From Ulota crispa (taxonomy: Eukaryota; Streptophyta; Bryopsida; Orthotrichales; Orthotrichaceae), in contig OY987247.1 of NCBI GenBank assembly GCA_963920765.1, positions 2,852,001 to 2,916,000 of the forward strand: a DNA stretch of 64,000 nucleotides, in the 5' to 3' direction. Position numbers and translations under genes: made by a program. Positions 48,001-59,795 of this stretch are shown here, one piece after another (within the stretch, counting starts at the first letter, position 1; every line of letters begins with the position of its first letter). The notes below the pieces were generated by a model. That model saw nothing but the letters and a program-made list of their open reading frames with translations, did not search any database and had not been told where the DNA came from.

Positions 48001-51000
48001 TAAGAAAACGTCGTTAGTCCTAAGAGTTGACATGACTTTTCGATGGAATTATGAACAAAGAAAATTAGAGTACATGTTATCTAAACCTGAACAAGAATTT
48101 CAGCTTCGTCTGATTTCTGATAATGCTCTGTCTGAGTCAAATGCACGGAAGCTCCTTAATGATGATTCAGTCAGGTAATTGTATTTCAGCAGTTCAGTTT
48201 CCATTGCATTATCTTTCTCTACTTCAAAATTCGAACTAGAGCAATTACAAAAGCAGGCAGGTTATGTATCGAGCCTTCTATGTACGATTCTCTCCTCTCG
48301 CCCCCTTCCTGTCCTGGTAAGTACGAAATTCGCCTGGGTGTTCTACTGTAAAATAGTGCTTCCGAATTGTCTCCTGTGACGTCTTGTATTTCAGGTGGAG
48401 GCGGATCTTGAACGTTCGAGGAGCCTGTAGAAGAACGCAGCTCCTTGACAACCTTGCCCTTGGAATCCTTTACGACACTTTCTGTGAAACTCTTCTCAGC
48501 ACCGAACTCTGTCAAAAAAAAATTAAATACCAGGTTTAGAACAACCAAGTACAGTCTACCTTCGCTGCATACAAGTATTTTGAATTCATGATATGACAGG
48601 AGACTACAACTGAAAATTAGAAACAGAAATCACACATACAAAGACAAGGGAATTAGTCTTTCATAGAGTATTCAATAAGTAGTGCCCAGAATGCCAAATA
48701 CCACTACAAGGAAACCATGGTCTTTTTGACAAAAAAATGTGACCTAATCTACAGTAACTGTAGATTAGGTCACATTTTTTTGTCAAAAAGACCATGGTTT
48801 CCCGTAGTGTACATACGACCGTCACTCCTATAATGAGCTCATGTCACTGGTAATTGGTTCAATTTCCAATCGCAAATATCTACTGATAGATAGCCGTAAA
48901 AAAGGGAAAAGAAAAGGAGCAAATAAAATGTATGGAAGAATTAGCTAATGCTACAAGAACATACTGGAGTTTTCAACGGATTCGTCGTCAGAGCTTAATT
49001 CAGTTGGTGTATCGACCTCCCACAACACACGTGGGCTGGTGATTATCGATTCGAGAGACAAGGTCTGGGGACGAGTCCAGACTCCGGCAATAGAGCTTCT
49101 TGCTCTTCTTGAAGCTGGGACATATTCCTCTGGAAAAACATGTCGTGAGCTTAAGAGAAAACTAACGAAAAAGATTGCCACTGAAGACCCTTGAAAACGA
49201 CTTATTACGCTCACGGGAACTGCCAGTTCAAACTTATCATAGAATAGAGAGTACTTACTATCAGCTATTGACTATTTCTCAAGTGTCTTGAAATCGTCGT
49301 GGAAGAATTTAAAGGGCTGCAGCCCCTCTTCCCAAATGTTTATAGCAATCACCCCTAGATCTCATCTCTCAATACACAGACCTAACTCTAAACTTCACCC
49401 TGACGAAAAAATTAGAGCATGGCAGCAGACACAACTACATTGCAAATATACAATATCGAAATTTCTCAATGATTGAGTGCTGAGGATTTACAATCTCACC
49501 TGGATCGTCTTCATCGTCGTAATCGTCGAGGTCTCCCTTGGCAACTTTCTCACAAATGCTGCTGAGTACAGAATTATCTTTAAAATTTCTGTAATCAGGA
49601 GTAATGCCACTACGAGCTCGTTTCGCGAGCATTTCGGAGAGCAACTCCACTGGCTCGCCGTTGATATAAGAAACCTTCTCAATACAACAGAAGAATTAAG
49701 ACAAAGGCGTGAAATATAGTGTATGAGAAACTTGAAAACCTTTGCTTATATTGTGCTCACACTGCTTCATTGCAAATTAAATTCTGTTTTCGATCTTTTC
49801 CATCAATATGTACAATGAGGCTCTGTTCTGGCTAACGGTGACATTAGACTCTACCGGAGAGGACCGTTGAGCAGTCCTCCCTGAAAAACCATTTACTAGT
49901 GAAGAGGAAACACGGTGTCTCTAACAAACCTCACTGGAAGAGGCATTGGAATCGATGTTGGCCTGACGTTTCTGTACGAGTTGTCGTATCTGGTCATAAG
50001 CGTCTCGATCATTGTCATCAATTGCATACAATACGTGCTGTAACTGATATGCAGCATTAATAGCCCTTTTCAGAGCCTTTTGCTCAAGCTCCAGTCCTTT
50101 GTTGAGTAACCCGTTGATCAGGTCTTCAATTTTGGATCCAACCTTGCCACCTAGCTGACAAAATTAACTTCGATTAGTCGAAAAGTCGTCAGAAGTGCAA
50201 TTTCTTTGTTCTTAAGAGAATTTCAGCAGCAAGTTAATTAAGCATTGACATAGACCCAAATAGTATTCACGTCACCACTTCAACGTTCCGATCATAGCCA
50301 GCAGAAGACAACATTGTTATCCATGCATGTAAGGCATAGCCATCCCAGTGACTGTTCAGCAAAAACAGACTACTCGTACATCGAGTCTAATGGCCACTCG
50401 CCGTTACTATAAGAAGCATGAAAACTTCCAAAATTCCTCCATTACCAGAGCAGCTCGTTTTAAAATCTCTTCATGCTGTAGAAGGAGGTGTAGGTGAATG
50501 GCCGGCTCCCGACATAACTCGATAAGCTCCAAAACTGACCTTAAGCTGGCTGCGACTCCCTCAAGATTGGTTCCGACCTCTTTCACTAGAAAATCTGTAA
50601 CATACATGCATCAGCTTAAAACAATTTTCTCACACCAACACAAATTCTCACTGCTGCATCAATCAGAAATCGCTAAGGACAATGGCATCACTAAGCATAA
50701 CTTTTACCGTTCTATGAATAAACTCAGTTCTTTCTTCAAATGAAATGACAATTAAACGAGGATGCAGTCCCAAATTTCCTCGATTCTCTTGCGCAAGGCT
50801 TGCGAAGTTAAGGCAGTTCTGTACGATGAGGTCAAGAAGGTCCTCAAATGCCACCAGACGACATGACTATGCATATTTTAAACATTCCGTGCATAAACCC
50901 GAAGCATTCTTCAAATGCAGCTACAACAAATTTTAGTTACTGGAGAGCGGAATCCTCCTGTTCATACATTTTTTCATAGCGTTTCTGATTTCTTCCGCTG

Positions 51001-51733
51001 CTTTCTGTTTATTGACATGTCACAGGCACAAACTAAAGAACGTTTAAAATTGTTCAGATTTTTTCGTTTAATCGACAACCGCAGAACGAAATACACTATG
51101 CTTTTCCATAACGAGACTAAAAACGAGGATACAATCTCAAATTACCTTGATCCTCTTTCGCAAGGCTCGCAAAGAAAGGGCCGGTCTGTACGATGCAGTC
51201 AAGAAGGTCCTCAAATGCCACGAGACGACATGACTATGCATATTTTAAACATTCCTTGCATAAACTCGAAGCATTCTTTAAATGCAGCTACAACAAGCTT
51301 AAATTCCGTTCTCCAGTGACTATTCTATTCACACACTTTTTCATAGCGTTTCTGATTTCTTTCGCTGCAATCTGTTTTTTGACATTTCGACTAAATAACG
51401 TTTAAAATTGTTCAGATTTTCGTTTAATCGATAACCTTAGAACGAGATACACAATGCTTTTCCATAACGAGGCTACAAACGAGGATACAGTCTCAAATTA
51501 CCTTGATCCTCTTTCGCAAGGCTGGCAAAGAAAGGGCCGGTCTGTACGATGCGGTCAAGAAGGTCCTCAAACGTGCGTTTGCACGATGGAACGGTCTTCG
51601 TCAGCAACGCTATCCATGATATCAAACGAAGAATCTCCTGGTGCGTTTCCAGTTCTGGAGCTGGCTGCTCTTCGATCCCCTTCCCAGCACCGATCGCCTT
51701 CGGCATGCTGTCTCCCTCTTTTGCTTTCTTCAT
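45044..51733 (-). CDS. U-box/armadillo-repeat E3 ubiquitin ligase (PUB family)
   Basis: Twelve exons, 51502-51733, 50446-50594, 49930-50154, 49500-49677, 48965-49129, 48347-48508, 47733-47936, 47253-47488, 46688-46921, 46046-46294, 45724-45825 and 45044-45394, join in frame to about 828 residues. An N-terminal helical plant U-box N-terminal domain covers about residues 20-250. A U-box (about 394-462) follows: [41 protein letters not shown]. Armadillo repeats run from about 500 to 790, for example [14 protein letters not shown] and [20 protein letters not shown]. The tail is Lys/Glu-rich. Such proteins transfer ubiquitin to targets held by the ARM repeats, often in defence or hormone signalling; the target is unknown. 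The exon 6 donor (TACA/GTAGAA) is the least certain join. Intron 1 holds decayed copies of exon 1. Confidence 0.9.
45491..45654. mobile_element. Short inverted-repeat element in U-box gene intron 11
   Basis: ATGACACTTATAACCAACA (45491-45509) and its exact inverse (45636-45654) bound a 164 bp AT-rich segment. The size and ends suit a small MITE. The target duplication was not resolved. Confidence 0.55.
48702..48809. mobile_element. CACTA-type palindromic MITE in U-box gene intron 5
   Basis: The 108 bp element starts CACTACAAGG and ends CCGTAGTG. It is an almost perfect palindrome centred on CTACAGTAACTGTAG. It is flanked by TAC on both sides (48699-48701 and 48810-48812), the 3-base target duplication expected of the CACTA superfamily, and CACTAC is that superfamily's terminal sequence. 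No coding capacity. Confidence 0.8.
50740..51610 (-). repeat. Tandem array: exon 1 plus two decayed exon copies in intron 1
   Basis: The 3' part of exon 1 and the following intron recur three times at about 360 bp spacing. They encode [20 protein letters not shown] (real exon, about 51502-51573), [20 protein letters not shown] (about 51145-51216) and [20 protein letters not shown] (about 50780-50850). Copy 2 keeps a GTAATT donor. Copy 3 has lost its donor GT (GGAAAT). Neither copy has an acceptor in the correct phase, so both are treated as exon relics. Confidence 0.8.
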
Positions 51734-54722
51734 TGTGAGAGTTTAATCAACGAACATTCACACAATCCACCAGCTACCAGCAACTGCAACGCCACGCCGA
51801 GCAGCTTCTCATCTAAGATTTATCTCCACCGCAAGCGGCGATCAACAGCACTGGGACTGCATTTGCAGAACTCCATAGCCAAGTTTCGTTCGAGGGACAA
51901 AGCGAAACAAGGTTGAACGGTAGTAACTTACCAGTTACCACCTACTCGAAGGCCAAAGGGCGGGTGTCCTTTCAAAGGCCCCTCTCCATTGTGATTCTTC
52001 AAAGGGAACTCCAACAATAATAAGCTTAGTTAGCCATTTTCCCATTTTCTTGCAGTGTTGCTGGAAGTTAGGCTTAAGAGGTTGTTATTTTTGGTTCAAT
52101 AGGTTTGAAAAAGTTTTCTAAATTGAGACGGATCATTTTCATTGGTTATAAGAATTTGTTACCTATTCAAGCCATTCCTTGTTCTACAACCCTTTATGAG
52201 TCCTTTTCAACGCACAATTGCAAATTTGTTTTTTTCCACTAGAACATGCATATGTTGGAAGTGTGGCCCAATTGGCTCAAAGGAACAATTTAAAAACATC
52301 TTGATGTAATCATGGCACTCTAATCGTATTACACAACCTCTCTTTTTTTTAACATTGAAATTATTACAATCACAAATTTGATTTTTAATTCAAGAATTGA
52401 AATTTGGATAAAATTAATTCAAGATGCTGTGCCATTCAATCACTTTTTAGTCTTAGTAGTACTTCTTAGGTAACAAGCTGTCATATGCAAGAACAAAAAG
52501 TTTGATAAGGGTCAAAATATTCCAAAATGCCTTTTTTACTCTTTCTTGACTCTTGTAACTTCAAGCATTATAAGTTCACATATATAGCACCACTATACCA
52601 TTTCAATATTATAGCACCTCATTTGATCACATATGTTTTGAGTGCCTAAGTTGTGACATTAAAGGGTTTTAGTGTGTTCAGCATAAACAACAATACTACA
52701 TGAAGCTCAATTCTTATAAAGTTAGCTCACTTTTTGGCTTGTTTTTTATTAAGGTCATACTCAAACCTCTCCACATGCACCTCTTGTCAATAGAAAACCT
52801 TTTTCCTTTTGGCTAAAGGCCAATGGATATTAGGAAATAAAAATCCAAAAAGAATTTAATTCCAAACTCTATATCAATACTTTAAATCAAGATGTTTGTT
52901 TGTTTGTCACATTGAGATCTCCCAAACCGTGTGTCCCCTGTCAGGTGCTTAGTATCATTGGAAAGCTCTTGTTGAGGAGGGGTGCATGGGCTAGGTTTTG
53001 TGGAGTTTGGAATTACTTTCACTTTTTAGAAGAAATAAAAGCATGGTTAAATCAAGATAAAAATTGGGCCAACAACACATGGCCACACTAGTAAGATTCT
53101 AAAACAATGCCTAGAGCACAAAAATCTTCTTTTATTACATTACAAGCTACAAATACTTATTGTTTTAGTTTGGTCATTGTATTTTAGCTTTTCTTTAATC
53201 AATATGCAAATTATTTGAAATATACATGCATTACAAATGGCTTTCATATATTTATTGTATGTGTACATTTTCTTAGATACAAGACTTGAAATTACATTTA
53301 TGAATTATACCTAAATAATTCAGCATCAATATTAGCGTAAATTTAAAACATCTTTATTTGAAGCAATTCAGAACTCTATTTTGGCTATGCATTACCTACC
53401 ACAATCAATCCAAAAACTCATCATTTAACCCTTAATCGCCGAACTGGTCACCATGACCAACCCAACTATAATATTTCACAATGTTATACAATGCTCCAAA
53501 AGTGCTCAACAATTAAATATTATTTCTTACAGTTGCAAAAGTCAATAGTGCATGATACCCTCTTGAAAATTGCAAGAAGGGCAACTTGGGACCTAACACT
53601 GCATCTCTGAATTTTCTCAAAATTCAAATTTACCCAAAAATATGAACGTACCTTTGAAGTAATTTTTTGCCTTAATTTTTTGCCTTCTGTGATTGACCAT
53701 GTGTTTATGATCACTTCTGGAAAAAAATCAAATAAAAATATCTTTTCTACCCTACAGAACATTTTTTCGGCGCAGGAGAACCAAAAAACGTCCTCGACGT
53801 TTAGGGGTTAAGAATCGTAAATGCTTGAACACGCAGCAGTAATTTGTACAAGCTTCGATTTTTATTTCTTTTATTACTCATTAAAATTGACTTGGAATTA
53901 AGTACGACGTTACGTGTACCTTTTGTCAATGCAAGTCATCCTTCCCTGAGCCAATAATAGCTATGGAGTGCCATTGTTTTTTCATGCTTTTGCTTGAAAA
54001 TCCCTTTTCATATCGTAAATGAAAGAAAGAGATACATGAGTAAGCGTTTTACGTCCAATAGAATTAGCATAATACAAATTTAGATTATCACATTTTCTTC
54101 AACTCGTACTAGGAATTCTAACATAAAATAGGAAACATTCATAACTTTCACACTAGCAGTGTAACCCTGGAAAACATTCTTCATCAAAGGCTCGTGCCAA
54201 AGCACAATAACATTAAAAATATGGAAGTAGCAAGCAAAAGGTAGGACAATACCACAGATCAAGAACCCTCCAAAAGTACTTCACTTCCAAAATGAGCAAT
54301 AGCAGAGGAGGGATCGGAACAAAAGTTCTGTCAATACAGACAGGAATAGCTCCAAATCGAAACTGTTTGCTATCAAAGCCAGGAGATGAATGTCATGGAA
54401 ACTGCTTCACTAAAATGTCCGACTAAGCCAAGCATGTATGGAAGCCTGGTATACAAGGTCGACCCAGAACTCACAACGATCTGCAGCCACCTCTAAGTTC
54501 TAACTAGAACCACTCCTGGGGGGTGAGGTAACACTTGCAAGCACGCGTCAACGATGTCTTTGATATTACCCGTTTTGAAGCACTGAGAGCTGCAACATAA
54601 AGTCCTTGCAGCCTCCCGAAATTGCAATACAGGGCTTCCTTTGAAGATAATTCTATTCACAAATCAACAAAAGAAAAAACAGAAGATATTATGTTGACAT
54701 CAAAGATCATAGCTGATGCCTG
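51734..54722. other. Spacer between U-box gene and UBC9
   Basis: The first 200 bp are the U-box promoter and leader. The rest is AT-rich and holds the TTAA-bounded element C at 53425-53811. The last 400-600 bp are likely UBC9 3' UTR. No conserved exon was seen. Confidence 0.5.
53425..53811. mobile_element. piggyBac-like non-autonomous element C (TTAA-bounded)
   Basis: TTAA stands at both ends (53425-53428, 53808-53811). Ends read CCCTTAATCGCCG on the left and, inverted, CCCCTAAACGTCG on the right. The 387 bp body is AT-rich and non-coding. The ends share the consensus of elements A and B. Confidence 0.55.
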
Positions 54723-57068
54723 TTATACAGGTGGTGGGTACTGCTTAGCTTGCGACCTTACACGTCTCTTGTACTCAACTGGATCCTGCACGCAACCACC
54801 ACCAAGCCCAGGTTGCTTGTCAGATGAGTTGAAGTATCCAGCTACGGCAATAATGGCTGAACCTGAACGTAACTGCACTAAAAAGTACCGCAATCATGCA
54901 TGATCTATAGCTTTGTCACGAAGTAGTGTTCAGCCTCGACCCCCCTGGTATTGTCAAACTGATATCGTGTCAGAACGCAAACCAAATCATTCCAAACTTT
55001 AGAGTGCACTTTGAAAAGCTCTAAGTGAGGAGCATTTACCTGAATAAAGAGCTGATAAGCTTCGGTCTGAGCAGGATCTGCAGGGTTCGGCTGATCGAGC
55101 AGCTCCTGAATACCAACGAGAATTTGCTTTACAGTGATTGCTGGTCTCCAACCCTGTCAACCAGAATCAAGAATCAGTTCAGCAGAACAATGACGAACTA
55201 TACGCCCATTATAAACTACTTTGAACATAGCGTTCAACAGAACCAATAGGCAAATAAGTACTGAGATCCAAGGGTCCGACGATTAGAGAGGGAGACACAC
55301 GGAGAAAACAGCTTCAAGGACTTCAAACACATATAAATCAACATTCAATATGGAAAAGCAAAACTTGGCCGCTCGCATGGACTGAGGAACGTACAGAGTC
55401 TTCATTGAGGATAGATAGACAAACTGTGCCCGAGGGATACACATTCGGGTGAAAAAAACCCTGTGGAAACTTGCACTTCGGAGGCTTGCTAGGATAATCT
55501 TCACTGAAGTGAATTGCTACAGGGAAAAATCCGCCTTCCCAGTCCGTCTGCCAGGATAAAAGCCAGAATCAAAACCAGAACGAGCATTAGTACACCAAGA
55601 TGAAAGGCAGGAGTTACCACGATAAACTCCAACGCTTAGAAGTGATGATGAATTTACGGTCTACATTAGGCACTACTTGCTCGTTTAGAAAGGCACTGAA
55701 AAGGCGCACATAGATATATCACCAAGTCGAAAAACGAATCTCCTTCTGCGTTAACTTAGGCCAACATCTAATGTTCGAAATGCATGCCCTCCAGAATTAA
55801 CTAAACCTCTAAATTAATCAATAGTAGCTGCAGAAAAGAGGCAACAAACATTGCTTCTACACCTACTAATTTCATTAACATCACACGCTAACCAAATGAA
55901 AGTAGCATGAAAAATACCAATAAATAAATATCTTTACTACAGTCAAAACACGAAACTACAGGATGCAGGCAGGCCTGACGATTATGAAAGACCCATATGT
56001 GAAAGAACATACCCCAACTTTTCCTGGTAAGGTACACTGCCAAACCATCAAATTAAGGGCACCATCAGCACCTGTCTCAGGCCTTGCCACAAACCCCTGC
56101 AGTTGCCAGCCTCACCCAATAAGAAATTTTCCAAGCTTGCACAACAGGTTTAAGAAACTTCAGAAACCATACCTTAACAACAGGAATTTCGCTTCACACA
56201 AAGTAGACGCATTTACAAGATAAGAAGGCGACATCTATTACCAGACGAGTAATGCACCATACATTTCTTCCAAAACAAAAACATCCGGATTAACAGGAAG
56301 AGGAGCATCACTGCCAAGAAAAAAAAATCAGAAAAAACTCAAACGAAATCTAGCATCGAAAATGATGAAAGGGAAAATATCAAAGGTGACATGACAGGAA
56401 AGCTATTACACAACCCTAAATCCATGAGTGAAAGACACCAAGTGGTAAAACTCATGGACACTGTGAAGAACAAGCAGAACGATCTTTATAAGGGTTGCTT
56501 ATACCATATAATGAAAAGGGAAAAAATAAACCTAGAAAGATTCGTTAAATAAAATAGCTACATAAAAACCTAAGCCTCCAGTTCTCTAATTCCAACATTG
56601 AACCTAATTTCGTCGGACGAAGCTTAGAAGTACATCTGAGAACGAAAATATAAGCCCGCACTATGTGCACTTGCTCTTTGCCCACTCACATTTGTGCATG
56701 TACAGAGGACAAACATTTTCGTTCTCAAATGTACTCCCTCGGTATATCTAACAGAATTAGGTCCTTTTTATAAGTAGAGCGCCCTGGTTTAACAACATGA
56801 GCAAGAAACGAGTCTACACGAACATAATACTCATACCAGCATGAAAAAAAATGAACGCAGCGAACCAAGAACAACAAAAAAACCAAAGGAAACCCCGAAC
56901 AAGAAAAAACCAAAGGTTATCCTACGCAAGTACCAGTGCCTCCTCCAAAATAAGTATGGCATATAGAATCAGAAGCACTGGAACGGAAAAAAGAAAGCAG
57001 CCACCAAGGGTTGGAAAATACGGGAGAAAACGAAATAGAGGCGATACTGGACCAAACTGCAGAGAAAA

Positions 57069-57100
<32 letters not shown>

Positions 57101-57178
57101 CGGCTGTACGTGAGGATGATTCTTGCGCCAGGCCTTGCGCTCCTCGGCGAGACGACCTCGCGCAATTCCACCCGACAT
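54723..57178 (-). CDS. SCE1: SUMO-conjugating enzyme E2, UBC9
   Basis: Five exons, 57110-57178, 56013-56096, 55395-55547, 55040-55153 and 54723-54785, join in frame to 160 residues, exactly the plant SCE1/UBC9 length. UBC9 is the single SUMO E2: it receives SUMO from the SAE1/SAE2 E1 and passes it to target lysines, often directly at psi-K-x-E motifs. Visible features are the N-terminal [20 protein letters not shown], the HPN motif at residues 84-86 and the catalytic Cys94 within [11 protein letters not shown]. The C-terminus reads [11 protein letters not shown]. The N-terminal basic helix that binds SUMO is intact, so the gene looks functional. Intron 1 starts next to a CT/GA microsatellite. 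The leader contains a GGAGTC repeat. Confidence 0.97.
57061..57100. repeat. GA/CT microsatellite in UBC9 intron 1
   Basis: A run of about 14 GA dinucleotides with short interruptions lies 10 bases inside intron 1. On the transcribed strand it is a CT tract immediately after the first donor. Such CT tracts near transcription starts can be GAGA-type regulatory sequence in plants; here that is only a suggestion. Confidence 0.8.
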
Positions 57179-57236
57179 CGTCGTTTGCGTGCTTGCGATC
57201 CGACCCTCGCGCCTGTCGCCGCTCCTCCCTCTACTC

Positions 57237-57266
57237 ACTCCGACTCCGACTCCGACTCCGACTCTC
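57237..57266. repeat. Hexanucleotide repeat upstream of UBC9 ATG
   Basis: CTCCGA is repeated about four to five times, about 60-90 bp upstream of the UBC9 start codon. It is probably in the 5' leader. Confidence 0.75.
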
Positions 57267-57576
57267 TGAAGCTCTGTGTTTGTCGCACGGGCTATGGCCT
57301 GCGTAATTCCCACGCCCACCTCCTATTCCCGGGTCACGGTGTTCGGAGTTCCGTCGCCTCCTATTACCGTGGGATGTTATCATCCACGGTTTCTGTATCT
57401 GTCGGGATAAATTCGTTTCTGGATGAATGGAAGTCGTGGATTATTCGTTTCATAGTTTACTTTCAGCTAAAGAACGTTGTCGGACACATCCATTTCAGGT
57501 ATGCTTAGGAATAGGAGGTACCTTGCAAATACAGCAAAAGTGAATGGTCGGTGATATGGACATATAACAAGTATAA

Positions 57577-57735
57577 GGGCGTCCTTTCATGCGGAGTCGG
57601 TCATCGGCAAAATTATATGAAGCCGATCACTTATCGGTCGGATCGGAGTTTCAGAAAATGAAATTTCAATCTGACCAATAATCGGACGGCTTAATATAGT
57701 TTTGTTGGTGGCCGATTTTGCATGGAAGGACGCCC
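57577..57735. mobile_element. Tourist/PIF-Harbinger-like MITE, 159 bp
   Basis: The inverted ends GGGCGTCCTTTCATGC and GGGCGTCCTTCCATGC are flanked by TAA on both sides (57574-57576, 57736-57738). A 3-base TWA duplication fits the PIF/Harbinger superfamily. Non-coding. Confidence 0.7.
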
Positions 57736-57740
57736 TAATA

Positions 57741-58069
57741 GGGGGCTTCAAACATGAATTCTGACCCTTGAACTTCTCACCTCACAGGATCTCCACTCCG
57801 CTCACCAATGAATTGTTTTCGTTCCCTCGCACGCGCAAAGTCGAAGACACCCATGAGTTTGCGAAAATTTTTGCTAAAGAAGTTTAGGAGTTTGAGGACG
57901 CAGGTGCATGAGCCCCGCGAAGCCACAAAAGTGAGTTTTTGAAATTCACTCCTCATGTGAATCACGTTAGGAGTGAAGTCCAGAGGTGAGTCACATCAAG
58001 TTCAGTAGTGAATTCACAGAGGTGAATCGCTACGTGAGTCACCAAAAAAAATTGATGTTTGAAGCCCCC
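57741..58069. mobile_element. GGGGGCTTCAAAC MITE, copy a
   Basis: The 329 bp element begins GGGGGCTTCAAAC and ends with its inverse GTTTGAAGCCCCC. It is flanked by TAATA on both sides (57736-57740 and 58070-58074). It contains a recognisable GTGAATTCACAGAGGTGAAT block. Non-coding. Confidence 0.7.
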
Positions 58070-58074
58070 TAATA

Positions 58075-58400
58075 GGGGGTTTCAAACATAAAATCTGGCC
58101 TTTGAACTTCTCACCACACAAGATCTCTGCTCACTAGTGAATTGTTTTCATTCTCTCACACGTGCAAAGTCTGAGATATTCGTGAGTTTGCAGAAGTTTC
58201 TGCGAAAGAAGTTTTGAGATTTAAGGAAGCAGGTGAATGAGCCCCGCAAAGCCACGAAAATAAGTTTCTGAAATTCATGCCTAACTTGAATCACATTAGG
58301 AGTGAAGTCCAGAGGTGAGTCACCTTGCGGTTCACTAGTGAATTCACAGAGGTGAATCATGACGTGAGTCACCTGAAAAAGTTTTAAGTTTGAAGCCCCC
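58075..58400. mobile_element. GGGGGCTTCAAAC MITE, copy b
   Basis: This is a direct copy of the previous element (by eye about 85% identical), only five bases (TAATA) further on. The left end is GGGGGTTTCAAAC and the right end TTTGAAGCCCCC followed by TAAT. Confidence 0.7.
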
Positions 58401-58407
58401 TAATCCT

Positions 58408-58595
58408 CAAACATCAAGTTTTTCAAGTGACTCAAATTGCAATTCACCTTGGTGATTTCACTAGTGAATAGCAAGGTGACTCAACTCTGGAATTCACTCC
58501 CAACGTGATTCAAGTTAGGCATGAACTTTAGAAACCCACTTTTGCGCGACTTATCTTCATTAATATCTTAGATGCTCATACCTTCTACTTGTACA
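58408..58595. mobile_element. Truncated inverted third copy of the same MITE
   Basis: The segment from CCTCAAACATCAAG onward matches the right half of copy b in reverse orientation, including TTCACTAGTGAA, GCAAGGTGACTCA and AAGTTAGGCATGAA. The outer GGGGG end is lost and the match fades around 58595. Confidence 0.6.
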
Positions 58596-58599
58596 CAAA

Positions 58600-59790
58600 A
58601 CCCTAATCGCAGACTCACGGGTATGTTAGACTTTGGGCATGCAAGTAAACAAAAATAATCCACTAGTGAACTAGGACCCTATGAGGTGAGAAACTTGTTG
58701 ACCTAATTGTTTTACAAGAGATGATAGTTTGAAATGCACATTTATAGGACTCTATGTACACAATTATAGGTGATATTCATTATTTTGACAAAAAATCCTT
58801 GCCCATGGCTCACGACTTAGTGAGATCCCTGCTCACAAAGTGACATTCCCTAGGCATTTTCTCTCACAAAAAAATTGTACAAAACCTTGTTTCTCATAAG
58901 AAAACAAAAAACTTGCACACCTATCAAGGTTCAAAAGCATGCAAGCATGTGCCCTATGGCAAAAAAACAAAACAAAAACGAACAAAATAAATAAATGACA
59001 AGAAACCAATCTTGAAACCATTATGAGAAACTCAGATTTTTCTTATGCAAACAGGGCCAAGGAAAAGTCATAAAGAAATGTACTCATTATTGAAACTCAA
59101 CGTCAAATGGTTATTGTTTATTCAAAAATGGATAAATCTCATCCATTGGTGCATGAAGTTTGTAAATGGTGTACTTATCTCTTGAATTCTATTTAAGTTG
59201 TATATGAGATACTTTATTTTTCTCAAACATCACCGTATTATGTATTGTATTTTAGCAATTTGGGCTCTTTGTTTTCCACATATGGTTTAGAAGACCAAAG
59301 CTATTCTTTCAATGTGAGTATATGTACATGTTGTACCAATGGAGGCAACACAAATGTCTTTGCACTAAGTAAAATTTGGGCTAGCAATCTTATTACAAAA
59401 TGTGGTCAGTTTAAAAATTTAAACCGTGAGTGATATATTGGTTAACTCACAAACCCCATTAACTTGATTCAAAGTAAAACCTCAAATTAAATCACTTTAT
59501 GCATGTAGTCCTCTCTCCACTATATGCATGTAGCCTTCTCTCCACTATATGCATGTACCCATTTCTCTCATGTAAAAGGACAAACAAGTTGTTGGAAGTT
59601 GCACCATGACTCTCTCTCTCTCTGTCAGCCAATCTCTATTCTTGATTGTGTATTCTATTCTTAGTTGCATTATTCTATATATAGAAAAGGTTATATTCTA
59701 TTATTTATAACTAGTTTACGTACCCATTGTACCAACGACAGCAACAAAAATATCCTTGCAGTAAACAAATTGTGCAATACCAATCATATC
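58600..59790. other. Gene-free AT-rich region
   Basis: No exon or clear element is visible. A short GCATGTAGYCYTCTCTCCACTATAT-type repeat appears two to three times around 59495-59560, and a CTCTCTCTCTCT tract lies near 59610. Confidence 0.5.
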
Positions 59791-59795
59791 CCCGT

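Noticed and set aside
50663-51319. Alternative exons 1b and 1c of the U-box gene as functional mutually exclusive exons
   Set aside because: No acceptor in the correct phase exists for either copy and copy 3 has lost its donor, so relics are the simpler reading.
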